Source of the DNA: Acetobacter indonesiensis
GTDB lineage: Bacteria > Pseudomonadota > Alphaproteobacteria > Acetobacterales > Acetobacteraceae
Direction of reading: 5' to 3'
Assembly: GCF_000963945.1 (NCBI RefSeq)
Contig: NZ_BAMW01000016.1
Location: forward strand, 1-64,000
Length of the DNA: 64,000 bases
Below are positions 35,905-45,506 of this stretch, piece after piece (the first letter of the stretch is position 1; each line of letters opens with the position of its first letter). The translations under genes and the position numbers were made by a program. The notes below the pieces were generated by a model, which was given only the letters and a program-made list of their open reading frames with translations, was not told the DNA's origin and made no database searches.

Positions 35905-36252
35905 TCAGCCCTGCACATAGACCCATGCTTTTTTGCCTGACGCCAACGGCACTTCTATCCGCTTATAATCCGCGACCTCATAGGCATCCGCTGCCTGTAA
36001 TTCGGCGGCAGTAATCGAAAATACCTTGCCTTCAACTTTATCTTCCGGGTTATTGCTTGGGCTGACTACCGGGTGAAAGCGCTTGCCACTTGCCTGAATC
36101 ACCGCCGGGTCCGTAATTTCAAGCATGTCTGTGCGATAGCCGAGCATGGCGTCATCCTCACCACACAGCAGACGCCCAAAGGATGAAAGCTGAACGCCCT
36201 CCTGCTGCAATGTGCCGTAAGAAAACAACAGAACTATTGGCCGCTCTGACAT
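35905..36252 (-). CDS. Gamma-glutamylcyclotransferase (AIG2-like) family protein
   Basis: 115 residues. LLFSYGTLQQEGVQLSSFGR is the family signature (YGxL loop), and the C-terminal AADAYEVADYKRIEVPL contains the conserved E-x-x-x-Y-x-R element. Enzymes of this fold release 5-oxoproline from gamma-glutamyl compounds. Monocistronic on the minus strand, followed on the same strand by nothing but the relic above. Confidence 0.85.
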   Translation of the reverse strand: MSERPIVLLFSYGTLQQEGVQLSSFGRLLCGEDDAMLGYRTDMLEITDPAVIQASGKRFHPVVSPSNNPEDKVEGKVFSITAAELQAADAYEVADYKRIEVPLASGKKAWVYVQG

Positions 36253-36322
36253 AACCGTTCTTTCCTTGAAACGTTGAGACAGACTGCATGGTGGTTGCTG
36301 GGGATGACCCCTTACCCTTGGT

Positions 36323-36820
36323 TCAGATTGGCTGATATCCCTGCCAGGCCGCTGTCACAGGAGCCCCTTCAGCCTGAGGTGTCAGGTGGATGTAGAGACC
36401 ATCAATCTGTTCAAGCGGAATACAATCATCCACTTCCATAAAGTTGTCCCTGTGCTGATGGTCACAATGGGTCAACAGCGTCTTCTTCGCGCGCGCCTTT
36501 GCTTCTTCCGCTGTGGAGGCCACAAGAAATGTAAATTCATGCTCCTCGCGCAAGGCACCGGGCATGTACCCGCCCATATTGATAAAATAGAGGGTTTTGT
36601 CGGTATCCTGTTTCTCTGTGCTCAGGGTTACGGCATGGCCGTCTGCCCAACTGACAAGACCATAGGCATCAATGTGCAAGGATTTACGCGTGCCATACCA
36701 ACGCTGGCCTAAAGAGGCATGGGCATCTTCCGGTTTTTCAGCAACAGCAAACTGCACGTCATGCACTTCAATATTTGCTCCCGGAGCGGCCCCGCCCAGA
36801 TAGAAAACATACAGATTCAT
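36323..36820 (-). CDS. DUF1543-family protein
   Basis: 165 residues. NLYVFYLGGAAPGANIEVHD and LYFINMGGYMPGALREEHEF are hallmark repeats of this uncharacterised family, duplicated in the protein as two similar halves. Cytosolic, no signal peptide. Function unknown. Between the cyclotransferase and GNAT genes, all on the minus strand with 70-100 bp gaps. Confidence 0.85.
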   Translation of the reverse strand: MNLYVFYLGGAAPGANIEVHDVQFAVAEKPEDAHASLGQRWYGTRKSLHIDAYGLVSWADGHAVTLSTEKQDTDKTLYFINMGGYMPGALREEHEFTFLVASTAEEAKARAKKTLLTHCDHQHRDNFMEVDDCIPLEQIDGLYIHLTPQAEGAPVTAAWQGYQPI

Positions 36821-36924
36821 AGCTGTGTTTTTCCTCCCAATTTTTACATATCACGTAACAAGGGCATGCCCGGATACAATGAAGATGCTGCGGGCTGCCG
36901 CCCCTGTGCTCGTTTTTGCTGCCT

Positions 36925-37617
36925 TTAAGAATAACGCTGCGTCAGATACCAGCTTAGATGCATTCTGACGGCAGGCCATTCCGTGGCGGTAATGCTATAG
37001 ACGCAGGTATCACGCAGGGATCCATCGGGCATGCGGCTATGACACCTTAAAATACCGTCAAGTTTGGCACCCAGCCGTTCAATGGCGCGCCTGCTGGTCT
37101 GGTTCAGCACATGGGTGCGCAATTCAACGGCAAGACAATTCAGCGCCTCAAATGCATGAGAAAGCAGCAGAAACTTGGCTTCTGTATTGAGTGGAGTGCG
37201 CCGAACGCTGGCGGCATACCAAGTGCCCCCAATTTCCACACGCGGGCTGACACGGTCTATATTCATCAGCGTTGTCATGCCAACAATCCGGTTTTCTGGC
37301 AGGCTGACAACTGTATAGGGCAACATGGTTCCGGCCTGCTGCAGGGACAGCCTGCGCGTTATATCCTGCTCTATCCCTTCCGGTTTGGGCACGATTGTGC
37401 ACCATGTTTCCCACACTTTCCCGTCCTGAACGGCGGCACGCAGCCCTTCGGCATGGTCAGGACTAAGCGGAACAAGTTTGACGTGCTGCCCTGTAAGGCA
37501 GACTGGATGAGTCGGAACGGTGGAAGAAAACACGGCAGAATTTCCAGACTGGCATTGCGCAATGCGGGTACATAAAAAAGGAGAGCCACAGCTCTCCCTT
37601 TTCTGTGCCACATCCAT
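36925..37617 (-). CDS. GNAT-family N-acetyltransferase (RimJ/RimL-like)
   Basis: Up to 230 residues; the first 30 (Cys-rich) may not be translated, the domain starting around VCLTGQHVKLVPLSPDHAEGL. YTVVSLPENRIVGMTTLMNI and VEIGGTWYAASVRRTPLNTEAKFLLL with RAIERLGAKLDGILR form the acetyl-CoA fold of the RimJ branch. Acetylates amino groups, possibly on proteins or small molecules. It starts 35 bp after the rpoH stop on the same strand. Confidence 0.85.
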   Translation of the reverse strand: MDVAQKRESCGSPFLCTRIAQCQSGNSAVFSSTVPTHPVCLTGQHVKLVPLSPDHAEGLRAAVQDGKVWETWCTIVPKPEGIEQDITRRLSLQQAGTMLPYTVVSLPENRIVGMTTLMNIDRVSPRVEIGGTWYAASVRRTPLNTEAKFLLLSHAFEALNCLAVELRTHVLNQTSRRAIERLGAKLDGILRCHSRMPDGSLRDTCVYSITATEWPAVRMHLSWYLTQRYS

Positions 37618-37651
37618 GGCCGGACAGTAAGCACCGCGTGGGCTAAAACAA

Positions 37652-38539
37652 TCAGTCTTCCTGTGCGGTGCCCCGACGGGCTTCCACTTCTTTTTTCATG
37701 GCTGCCTGAACCTTTTCAAACGCCCGCACCTCAATCTGGCGCACCCGTTCGCGGGAGATGCCATATTCATGTGCAAGGTCTTCAAGTGTTGACGGCTCAT
37801 CTTTCAGGCGACGTTCCGTGAAGATGTGTTTTTCACGGTCGTTCAGCGTTTCCATCGCCGATGCCAGCAGTGCCTTACGGCCGGACATTTCCTCGTTCTC
37901 GGCGTAGATTTCTTCCTGATTATGCTGGTCATCAACCAGTCGATCCTGCCATTCGCTGGTTTCATCCGTGCGCATGGGGGCATTCAGGCTGTGATCAGGG
38001 GCCGCCATACGGCGGTTCATGTTCACAACGTCCTGCTCTGGCACACCCAGAGTGGTGGCAATCTTGTTCACCTGTTCAGGCTGCAGATCACCATCATCAA
38101 TAGCCTGCATCTGCCCTTTCAAGCGCCGCAGGTTAAAGAACAGCTTTTTCTGTGCCGCCGTGGTGCCCATTTTGACCAGCGACCAGCTATGCAGAATATA
38201 TTCCTGAATGGCAGCGCGGATCCACCACATGGCATAGGTAGCCAGACGGAAGCCCTTATCGGGGTCGAAGCGGCGCACGGCCTGCATCATACCCACGTTG
38301 CCTTCACTGATAAGTTCGTTCACCGGCAGGCCATAGCCACGGTAGCCCATGGCAATTTTGGCTACCAGCCGCAGATGGGATGTCACAAGCTTATGGGCCG
38401 CCGTGACATCCCCCTTATCTTTCCACAGGTGGGACAGGCGCAGTTCTTCTTCAGGGGTCAGGATAGGATATTTACGGATTTCCTGAAGGTAACTTGAAAG
38501 ATTATTTTCAGGACCAACATTGATAACAGATGAGGCCAT
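37652..38539 (-). CDS. rpoH: RNA polymerase sigma-32 factor RpoH
   Basis: 295 residues, ATG preceded by AAAGGAG. Region 2 is YGLPVNELISEGNVGMMQAVRRF with RLATYAMWWIRAAIQEYIL; the RpoH box QKKLFFNLRRLK separates it from other sigma-70 paralogues. Region 4 is LEDLAHEYGISRERVRQIE. Directs heat-shock genes. Upstream are a small membrane gene and rluD on the same strand, but a 456-bp gap precedes rpoH, so it probably has its own promoter. Confidence 0.96.
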   Translation of the reverse strand: MASSVINVGPENNLSSYLQEIRKYPILTPEEELRLSHLWKDKGDVTAAHKLVTSHLRLVAKIAMGYRGYGLPVNELISEGNVGMMQAVRRFDPDKGFRLATYAMWWIRAAIQEYILHSWSLVKMGTTAAQKKLFFNLRRLKGQMQAIDDGDLQPEQVNKIATTLGVPEQDVVNMNRRMAAPDHSLNAPMRTDETSEWQDRLVDDQHNQEEIYAENEEMSGRKALLASAMETLNDREKHIFTERRLKDEPSTLEDLAHEYGISRERVRQIEVRAFEKVQAAMKKEVEARRGTAQED

Positions 38540-38995
38540 GGGTCAGCACTCCTTTGAACCGGGAAGCTCCCTACGGGTACATCAGGTAATTCAGGCTGCC
38601 TGATGATAACCGAGATATGAAAGGCGAGTTCCGGCCAATAAGTGAAAAAGGACTATACGTCCTCCTCCCTCGCCCCCCAGTATGAGCAGCACGACGGAAG
38701 AGACGCCCGTTCCGACGGCCCATCACAAGCGCATCCGGAAGGTGGTTGAGGGTGCGCCGTAATCGTTTCCATGTCAAGGAAATGCGGCGTATCTGGCAGT
38801 TTAACGGGAATCTGCCGCAATGGTTCCGGCCCCGCACACCCAGACTCGCATATCTCATGGCACAGAACATAATGGGAAGAACATTCGGCGTTCTGGCGAC
38901 TGGGTGTGGCTTCAGAAGCCAATCGATGCGTCAGGACTGTCTGTTACCTGAAAACACCGCAACGCCGCAGACGCCTGCTTTTCTGTCAGATGGCC
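38540..38995. other. 456-bp gap upstream of rpoH, no supported gene
   Basis: The 100 bp next to rpoH should hold its promoter and leader. Farther out, plus-strand frames give a 26-codon ORF from ATG 38682 and a 97-codon ORF to 39039 starting at TTG/GTG near 38746; neither has a clean ribosome-binding site or recognisable product, and the second overlaps the small membrane gene. I see nothing else. Confidence 0.4.
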
Positions 38996-39271
38996 TTATG
39001 CGCTTGGTCTCCGACCACTTTCCGGTGGTTTGCCTATGAGACTACGGGAAGAACCCGGCCAACGCAGAGCCCTGCGCGCCAGCAGAAAAGCCGAAAGCCC
39101 AAACACAAGGCAGAGGGCACTTTGCACGCCCACTGAAAACCACCAACCATTATGGACATCTGCTGGCAATTGCCAAAGCAGGAAGCCAACATAAACCGCC
39201 TGCCCTATGCTTACCGCCGTCAATAACAGGCGCGATGGGCGGCAGGTCGCCCCTGTTTCCCGTTCTATCAT
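38996..39271 (-). CDS. Small membrane protein overlapping rluD
   Basis: 91 residues with two membrane helices (LLLTAVSIGQAVYVGFLLWQL and WWFSVGVQSALCLVFGLSAF) and a basic, Pro/Ser-rich tail. It overlaps the rluD end by 4 bp (ATGA), evidence of translational coupling. Family and function unknown. Confidence 0.7.
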   Translation of the reverse strand: MIERETGATCRPSRLLLTAVSIGQAVYVGFLLWQLPADVHNGWWFSVGVQSALCLVFGLSAFLLARRALRWPGSSRSLIGKPPESGRRPSA

Positions 39272-40416
39272 GCGTTTCTTTCCGGTTTGGGGGAGGTCAT
39301 ACCCAACGCCCGGCCCAAGGCCTGCATGTCTTCTGGCATAGGTGCTTCAAACAGCAGGACCTCGCCCGTGCGGGGATGCGTGAACCCCAGCCGTGTGGCG
39401 TGCAACGCCTGCCGTGGGAAATCGAGCGCTGCCGCCTTGCCCTCCGCTGTCAGAAGTTTGGCTGCCCCAGGAATACGGCGCAGATAGACAGGGTCCCCAA
39501 TCAGCGGGTGGCCGTTTGCTGAAAAATGCACCCGGATCTGATGTGTGCGGCCTGTCGCCAGTTTGCAGGTGACAAGGGCAGCCCCCATGTCAAACGCCTG
39601 GAGGGTGCGATAGTGCGTCAAGGCCCATTTCCCACCGTGGGTTGTAATGGCCATACGCTTGCGGTCGCGTTTATCGCGGCCAATATCGCCTTCATAATCG
39701 CCTTCGGCTGGGTTGGGACACCCCCAGCAAAACGCCAGATAGGCACGGTCAATCTTTCGGGCGGCAAAATCTTCAGACAGTGCCAGATGCGCTTTTTCCG
39801 TTTTGGCCGCCACCATCAGGCCGGATGTGTCTTTATCCAGCCTGTGCACAATGCCGGGGCGGCGTTCCCCCCCAATGCCTTTCAGGCTATCGCCACAATG
39901 GGCAATCAGACCGTTGACCAGTGTGCCTGTCTCGTTTCCCGGTGCGGGATGAACCACCAGCCCAGCCGGTTTGTTCAGCACAATCAGGTCATCATCTTCA
40001 TAGAAAATATCGAATGCAACGTCTTCACCCTGCGGCACTGCTGGGGTGGCAGCCGGTATATGCAGCACCAGTTCCATACCAGCCCGCACCGTTTCTGCCG
40101 GTTCGGTCACAATTTTATCGCCACACCGCAAATGACCGGTTTCGATCAACCCTTTGACGCGCGAGCGGGACAGCGCCCCCGCAGAGACCAGACCAGACTG
40201 GGCAGACACATACCGATCAACCCGCTCCCCCGCGTGGTCGGGCAGCACTGTAAACGTCAGATCGGTGCCCCCTGATGGGGATGTCACGATAGAAGTAGGG
40301 TGCGTCAAAAAATCTGTCCTGTCTGAACTCTGAAAAAAGCGGTCACTCTCCGCACAAAGCCTGTTCCATCCTGCTGCGTCAAGCACACTCACGGCTCGGC
40401 CTTTCGGCCTTACCAA
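39268..40416 (-). CDS. rluD: Ribosomal large-subunit pseudouridine synthase RluD-type
   Basis: Up to 382 residues; the first 40-50 may be untranslated, because the S4 RNA-binding domain begins at about LTFTVLPDHAGERVDRYVSA. The catalytic motif is GIVHRLDKDTSGLMVAAKT (Asp), and TGRTHQIRVHFSANGHPLIGD is the second conserved block. Modifies U1911/1915/1917-type positions in 23S rRNA helix 69. Length and motif set favour RluD over RluC or RluA. Confidence 0.92.
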   Translation of the reverse strand: MVRPKGRAVSVLDAAGWNRLCAESDRFFQSSDRTDFLTHPTSIVTSPSGGTDLTFTVLPDHAGERVDRYVSAQSGLVSAGALSRSRVKGLIETGHLRCGDKIVTEPAETVRAGMELVLHIPAATPAVPQGEDVAFDIFYEDDDLIVLNKPAGLVVHPAPGNETGTLVNGLIAHCGDSLKGIGGERRPGIVHRLDKDTSGLMVAAKTEKAHLALSEDFAARKIDRAYLAFCWGCPNPAEGDYEGDIGRDKRDRKRMAITTHGGKWALTHYRTLQAFDMGAALVTCKLATGRTHQIRVHFSANGHPLIGDPVYLRRIPGAAKLLTAEGKAAALDFPRQALHATRLGFTHPRTGEVLLFEAPMPEDMQALGRALGMTSPKPERNA

Positions 40417-40516
40417 AACCCGTGAAAAACCCTGTGCGCTGGCGGCCTACAGTGCCCCCGTTTTTTCGCAGGGTGATGGCTGGCTGGGATATGTTTGATG
40501 GGATACACTTGCCACC

Positions 40517-41602
40517 ATGACCATCCAGCCCAGCCCGCCCACACCCTTACCATCCCATGACGCCATACAGGCGGTGGCAAAAGCATATCAGGGCGTTGTA
40601 CGGCGGCGGCTGGTTATTCTGGCTGTGCTGGCAGGGGCTATTCTGCTGTCCCTTCTGCTTGATTTCTCGATTGGTCCGGCCGGGCTGACGCCTGCACAAT
40701 TAGTGCATATTCTCCTGCACCCAGACGCGGCCCCGGCGATGGAGCGTGTCATTGTCTGGCAGATCAGGCTCCCTTACGCCTTAATGGCCGTCTGTGTCGG
40801 GGCAGCATTGGGGCTGGCCGGGGCCGAGATGCAGACCATTCTGGCAAATCCGCTCGCCAGTCCTTTCACGCTGGGAGTGTCTGCTGCCGCTGCGTTTGGG
40901 GCGTCTCTGGTGATTGTGCTGGGGTGGCATCTGCCGGGTGTGACCGATAACTGGCTGATTGCCAGCAGCGCATTTACCTTTGCTGTTGGGTCCGTCCTGC
41001 TGCTGGATGCCGTGGGGCACCGCAGAAGTGCCACCACCGGCACCGTGGTTCTGTTTGGCATTGCGCTGGTGTTTACTTTTCAGGCTTTGGTCGCCCTGAT
41101 CCAGTTTGTGTCGGATGAAGACGCGTTGCAAGAACTTGTATTCTGGACCATGGGCAACCTGACCCGCACCACATGGCCCAAACTAAGCCTGCTGGCGGGT
41201 GTGGGTGCGGTCATTACGGTCTTTTCGCTACGCGCAACGTGGAGCCTGACGACCCTGCGCATGGGGGAAGAACGCGCGGCCAGCCTGGGCGTAAATGTGG
41301 CTCGTATCCGCAGGGCATCGCTGTTGCGTATCAGCCTGCTATCGGCACTGGCTGTCGCGTTTGTTGGCGTGATTGGATTTGTCGGGCTTGTTGCCCCCCA
41401 CATTGCGCGCCGCCTGCTGGGGGAAGACCATCGGTTTTATCTGCCCGGCAGCATGTTGGCCGGGGCTTTAATTCTCTCCCTTTCCGCATTGGTCGGGCGT
41501 GTTCTGGTGCCGGGGGTTGTCGTGCCGACCGGCATTGTGACCGCGCTGGTCGGTATCCCGTTTTTTCTGGCAATCGTGCTGCGCCGGCAGGGACTATCAT
41601 GA
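40517..41602 (+). CDS. FecCD-family ABC transporter permease (iron chelate/cobalamin)
   Basis: 361 residues, about ten membrane helices. VRLPYALMAV-type motif appears as WQIRLPYALMAVCVGAALGL, with GAEMQTILANPLASPFTLGVS (the LANPLAxPxxLGVS signature) and FVGLVAPHIARRLLGEDHR near the C-terminus, the coupling helix that contacts the ATPase. The ATPase gene overlaps its stop (ATGA). No periplasmic binding-protein gene lies next to it. It completes inner-membrane import for ligands brought in by TonB receptors. Confidence 0.95.
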   Translation: MTIQPSPPTPLPSHDAIQAVAKAYQGVVRRRLVILAVLAGAILLSLLLDFSIGPAGLTPAQLVHILLHPDAAPAMERVIVWQIRLPYALMAVCVGAALGLAGAEMQTILANPLASPFTLGVSAAAAFGASLVIVLGWHLPGVTDNWLIASSAFTFAVGSVLLLDAVGHRRSATTGTVVLFGIALVFTFQALVALIQFVSDEDALQELVFWTMGNLTRTTWPKLSLLAGVGAVITVFSLRATWSLTTLRMGEERAASLGVNVARIRRASLLRISLLSALAVAFVGVIGFVGLVAPHIARRLLGEDHRFYLPGSMLAGALILSLSALVGRVLVPGVVVPTGIVTALVGIPFFLAIVLRRQGLS

Positions 41603-42471
41603 CCCAGCCAAGCCAGACACATTCGTCCTTAACGCACACCACCGCTGCCGCTGTGACGAAAGACACTCCCAACCTCACCGGGCTGACAGCGCATGACGTT
41701 ACCGTTCGTTTCGGGCGGCGCACCGTGTTGCACGATGTAAATGTTGGTCCTTTCCTGCCCGGCACCATCCATGCGTTACTAGGCCCGAATGGCAGCGGAA
41801 AATCGACCCTGATGCGCGCCATGGCCGGGCTGGTGCCCTGCACCGGCACCATCAGCCTGAATGGTCACATCCTTTCGGCTCTGTCCTTGACCCAACGCAC
41901 ACGCAACTGCCTGTATCTGCCACAAGCCCTGCCCGCCCCGGTTCATTTACAAGTTCTGGAAGCGTTGATGGCCGCGCGTCATACCGATGCCCGCCCTCCG
42001 GCAAGCCTATCGGCTAATCCAGCCAACCACACCGACGCCATGCAGGACGCGCTGGAACGGCTGACCCAGTTTGGCATCAGCGCACTGGCCCTGCGGTATC
42101 TGGATGAACTATCTGGCGGCCAGAGACAGTTGGTGGGGCTCGCACAGGCTTTCAGCCGCAACCCGCAGGCCGTGTTGCTGGATGAGCCCCTGAGCGCGCT
42201 TGATTTGCACCACCAGTTTGCGGTGATGGAGATTCTTCGCAAAGAAACAGCAACACGTCAGCTTGCGACCGTAATTGTGCTGCATGACCTGAATATTGCG
42301 CTGAATCTGACAGACACCGTTACCGTGATGCTGGAGGGGCGGATCATGGCGTCTGGCCCCCCGGCAGAGGTTCTGACCCCTGAACTTCTGCGGGAAACCT
42401 ACCGCATTCGGGCGCGCATTGAACACGGGGCCGATGGCCGCAAGTTTGTCAGCGTAGATGGCATTGCCTGA
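41599..42471 (+). CDS. ABC transporter ATP-binding protein (FecE/FhuC-like)
   Basis: 290 residues from the ATG at 41599; a longer frame upstream lies inside the permease gene and is not real. Walker A is LLGPNGSGKST, signature YLDELSGGQRQLVGLAQ, Walker B AVLLDEPLSALD, and the switch His is in VIVLHDLN. A roughly 30-residue Thr/Ala-rich N-terminal tail is unusual. Energises the permease above; convergent with selO. Confidence 0.95.
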   Translation: MTQPSQTHSSLTHTTAAAVTKDTPNLTGLTAHDVTVRFGRRTVLHDVNVGPFLPGTIHALLGPNGSGKSTLMRAMAGLVPCTGTISLNGHILSALSLTQRTRNCLYLPQALPAPVHLQVLEALMAARHTDARPPASLSANPANHTDAMQDALERLTQFGISALALRYLDELSGGQRQLVGLAQAFSRNPQAVLLDEPLSALDLHHQFAVMEILRKETATRQLATVIVLHDLNIALNLTDTVTVMLEGRIMASGPPAEVLTPELLRETYRIRARIEHGADGRKFVSVDGIA

Positions 42472-42493
42472 TACCCGCTGACAGTTTGCGCTG

Positions 42494-43978
42494 TTATGTT
42501 CCGCAGAACGTGTGCCTGACCCGTTCTGCCGCAGTCGCAGGCAGAGCATAGCGTTCACGGCCCGGCTGTTCAGTATAGGGATTTGCCAGAACGGCCAGCA
42601 AGTTTTCAAACGCTGAATAGTCATTTTCTGTCACAGCTTGCACAATCATTTCCTCAACCAGATGATTGCGCGGAATGTAGCAGGGGTTGGTCTGCATCAT
42701 GGCCGTGGCACGGGCATTCGGGGTGATTTCCGGCTCCTGCGCCAAACGAGCCTGCCATTGCGGTAGCCACTCTGCCAAAGGCACCAAACTCTCAGGCAGC
42801 AGTAGAGCATCAGCGTTTTCTGTCAGGGCCTGATGCAGGTCTGGCTGGCTGATGGCCCGGAAAGTCTGCGTAAAATCAAGCTGTGCTGATGCCATGGTTT
42901 CAAGCAGGGTGCGGGCCAGCGCGATATCCCCCTCCTGCACCGTTATCAGGCCCATTTTGGCCCGCAAACCCTGTAGATAAGCTGCCTGAAACTGGGGTTC
43001 AAACTGCGCCAGGGCTGTTTGTGCCAGTGCTATGGCGGCCTCATCATCTTCCGCCAGAAGGGGCAGCAAGGCCTCGGCCAGACGGGTGAGGTTCCACAAG
43101 GCCATGTTGGGCTGGTTGCCGTAAGCATACCGACCGTGTTCATCAATAAAACTGAACACGGTGCCGGTGTCATACTGTTCCATAAAGGCACAGGGGCCGT
43201 AATCTATGGTCTCACCTGAAACGGCCATGTTGTCGGTGTTCATCACACCATGAATGAAGCCGATCAGCATCCATTGCGCGACCAGATCTGCCTGTGCTGC
43301 TATTACCTTTTCAAGCAGTGTCAGATACGGGTTTTCTGTCTGTGCGGCGTCTGGGTAATGGCGTTTTATGGCATAATCGGCCAGCAAACGAAGGCCTGCA
43401 ATATCTTCCCGGGCGGCAAAAAACTGAAACGTGCCCACACGAATATGACTGGCTGCAACACGGGTCAGCACTGCACCGGGCAGCGGTGTTTCGCGTAGAA
43501 CCATCTCACCTGTGCGCACTGCAGCCAAAGACCGTGTGGTCGGCACACCCAGTGCGGCCATTGCCTCACTCAGCACATATTCACGCAGAACGGGGCCGAG
43601 GGCAGCCTTGCCGTCACCCCGACGGGAAAAGGGGGTACGCCCTGACCCTTTAAGCTGAATCTCCCACGTCTTGCCGGCGGCGTCCGTTACATCCCCCAGC
43701 AACAGGGCGCGGCCATCGCCCAGACGTGGCACAAAATGGCCGAACTGATGCCCGGCATAAGCCAGCGCCACCGGCTGCACCCCTTCCGGCATGCTCTGCC
43801 CTGACAACATGGCCACACCCGCCGGGCTGGCCAGCCACGCCGCATCCAACCCCAGAGCCTTGGCCAAAGGGACATTCAACCTTAGCAGTTGGGGCGCGGC
43901 CACAGGGGACAGATCAACCGGCGCATAAAACCGCTCTGGCAGGCTGGCATATTGTTGTGTGAGAGAAAAACCATTCAT
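42494..43978 (-). CDS. selO: Protein adenylyltransferase SelO
   Basis: 494 residues of the YdiU/SelO pseudokinase family, which transfers AMP to Ser/Thr/Tyr of redox proteins. ALAYAGHQFGHFVPRLGDGRA is the glycine-rich loop region, and GFIHGVMNTDNMAVSGETIDYGPCAF the catalytic and metal-binding block. The C-terminal end RVRHTFCGT keeps the Cys found where eukaryotic homologues have selenocysteine. Length normal. Confidence 0.95.
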   Translation of the reverse strand: MNGFSLTQQYASLPERFYAPVDLSPVAAPQLLRLNVPLAKALGLDAAWLASPAGVAMLSGQSMPEGVQPVALAYAGHQFGHFVPRLGDGRALLLGDVTDAAGKTWEIQLKGSGRTPFSRRGDGKAALGPVLREYVLSEAMAALGVPTTRSLAAVRTGEMVLRETPLPGAVLTRVAASHIRVGTFQFFAAREDIAGLRLLADYAIKRHYPDAAQTENPYLTLLEKVIAAQADLVAQWMLIGFIHGVMNTDNMAVSGETIDYGPCAFMEQYDTGTVFSFIDEHGRYAYGNQPNMALWNLTRLAEALLPLLAEDDEAAIALAQTALAQFEPQFQAAYLQGLRAKMGLITVQEGDIALARTLLETMASAQLDFTQTFRAISQPDLHQALTENADALLLPESLVPLAEWLPQWQARLAQEPEITPNARATAMMQTNPCYIPRNHLVEEMIVQAVTENDYSAFENLLAVLANPYTEQPGRERYALPATAAERVRHTFCGT

Positions 43979-44261
43979 GACGCTGAACCACCCAGCCTGA
44001 CAGTGACAAAAGACGGCGTGCTGCCGGGATACACAAACCCCACCCTAGCGCGCCACGGCATGCAGACCAACCAGAACCCAGCCTTCTGCCGCCCGGTCTG
44101 GCCCTGCCTGTATGAACATGATAAGGAACACATCCCCTTAAACGCAGCCGCGCGGGCCGGTTTCTTACTGCATATCCATGCGCGTAAGGGCCAAGCCAGC
44201 ACGACAGAGCATAGTGGGCAGCCCTGCCCAGCACACCAAGGCCGCGGAGACGCCAGAAGTT

Positions 44262-45359
44262 ATGAGCACGACGAAAGAGACAGTCTTCCAGATTACGCCC
44301 AAGACCGACGCTGTCAGCCCCGCTGAACGCGCCGCTTTGCTGGCAAACCCCGGCTTTGGTCGTGTCTTTTCTGATCACATGGCTGTCGTGACCTATACGC
44401 AGGGTAAAGGTTGGCACACACCGCAGGTTCTGCCCCGCCAGCCACTACTGCTAGACCCGGCTGCCTCGGTTCTGCACTACGCGCAGGAAATTTTTGAAGG
44501 CATGAAGGCCTACCGCACCCCGGAAGGTGAGGCACAACTTTTCCGCCCGGATGCCAACGCCCGCCGCTTCCGCAAATCTGCCGAGCGCATGGCTATGGCT
44601 GACCTGCCGGAAGACCTGTTTCTGGATGCTGTAAACCAGTTGGTGAAAATTGACGCTGGCTGGATCCCTGACCCGGAAGTGGGCACGCTGTATCTGCGCC
44701 CCTTCATGATTGCGACGGAAACCGCGCTTGGAGTAAAGCCGTCATCTGAATACAAGTTTATTGTTATTGCCTGTGCTGCTGGCGAATATTTCTCTAAAGA
44801 CGCCGGGCCAGTGAGCGTCTGGGTTGAGGAACGCACCGTGCGTGCGTCCCGCGGGGGTACGGGTGCAGCCAAATGTGGTGGCAACTACGCCGCCAGCCTG
44901 ACCGCCCAGCAGGAAGCCAAAGAACACGGCTGCCATCAGGTTCTCTTTCTTGACGCGGTTGAACGCAAATGGATTGAGGAAATGGGCGGCATGAACATTG
45001 TCATGGTGTTCAATGATGGCTCCATCCAGACACCGCCGCTTGAAGGTACCATTCTGCCCGGTATTACGCGTGATTCCCTGCTGACGCTTGCGCGCGACAA
45101 AGGGCTGACAGTGCGCGAAGAACCCTACGCCATTGACCAGCTTTATGCAGATGCCAAATCTGGCCGCCTGCGTGAAGTATTTGCCTGCGGCACGGCCGCC
45201 GTTGTCACCCCGATTGGCACGCTGAAAAGTGCTGAAGGTGACTGCGTTATCAATAACGGCCAAACGGGTGAACTGACTGCAGCCCTGCGCAAAACGCTGT
45301 GCGATATTCAGTTTGGCCGCACGGCAGATACCCATGGATGGGTGCATAAGGTCGGGTAA
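44262..45359 (+). CDS. ilvE: Branched-chain amino acid aminotransferase
   Basis: 365 residues from the ATG at 44262 (MSTTKETVFQITPK); the frame is open from 44178. LHYAQEIFEGMKAYRTPEG, RGGTGAAKCGGNYAASLTAQ (Lys that binds PLP), and EVFACGTAAVVTPIGTL are fold-IV motifs of the class used for Leu, Ile and Val. Cytosolic. Followed by a strong terminator, so likely monocistronic. Confidence 0.96.
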   Translation: MSTTKETVFQITPKTDAVSPAERAALLANPGFGRVFSDHMAVVTYTQGKGWHTPQVLPRQPLLLDPAASVLHYAQEIFEGMKAYRTPEGEAQLFRPDANARRFRKSAERMAMADLPEDLFLDAVNQLVKIDAGWIPDPEVGTLYLRPFMIATETALGVKPSSEYKFIVIACAAGEYFSKDAGPVSVWVEERTVRASRGGTGAAKCGGNYAASLTAQQEAKEHGCHQVLFLDAVERKWIEEMGGMNIVMVFNDGSIQTPPLEGTILPGITRDSLLTLARDKGLTVREEPYAIDQLYADAKSGRLREVFACGTAAVVTPIGTLKSAEGDCVINNGQTGELTAALRKTLCDIQFGRTADTHGWVHKVG

Positions 45360-45397
45360 TTTATCCGCCCTTTTATCCGCCAGTAACGCGTAAAAAA

Positions 45398-45433
45398 ACA
45401 TCGCCCGGATAACCTGTCCGGGCGGTGTTTTTG
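45398..45433. terminator. Bidirectional intrinsic terminator between ilvE and acid phosphatase
   Basis: ACATCGCCCGGA pairs with TCCGGGCGGTGT (12 bp with one G-U) around a 7-base loop. TTTTT follows on the plus side and the A-run before it gives T-run on the minus side, so it can end both convergent transcripts. Confidence 0.88.
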
Positions 45434-45506
45434 TTTCGGCATAGCGGAAAACGGCGCATCCGCCAGACCGTCAGGTCTTTATACGCGCACCAGAAAACAT
45501 GCGCGC

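Noticed and set aside
38746-39039. 97-codon plus-strand ORF upstream of rpoH
   Set aside because: Non-ATG start, no ribosome-binding site, composition not protein-like, and it overlaps a better-supported small membrane gene.
41173-41598. N-terminal extension of the ABC ATPase reading back into the permease gene
   Set aside because: The sequence is the shadow of the permease; the ATPase domain and a coupled ATG begin at 41599.
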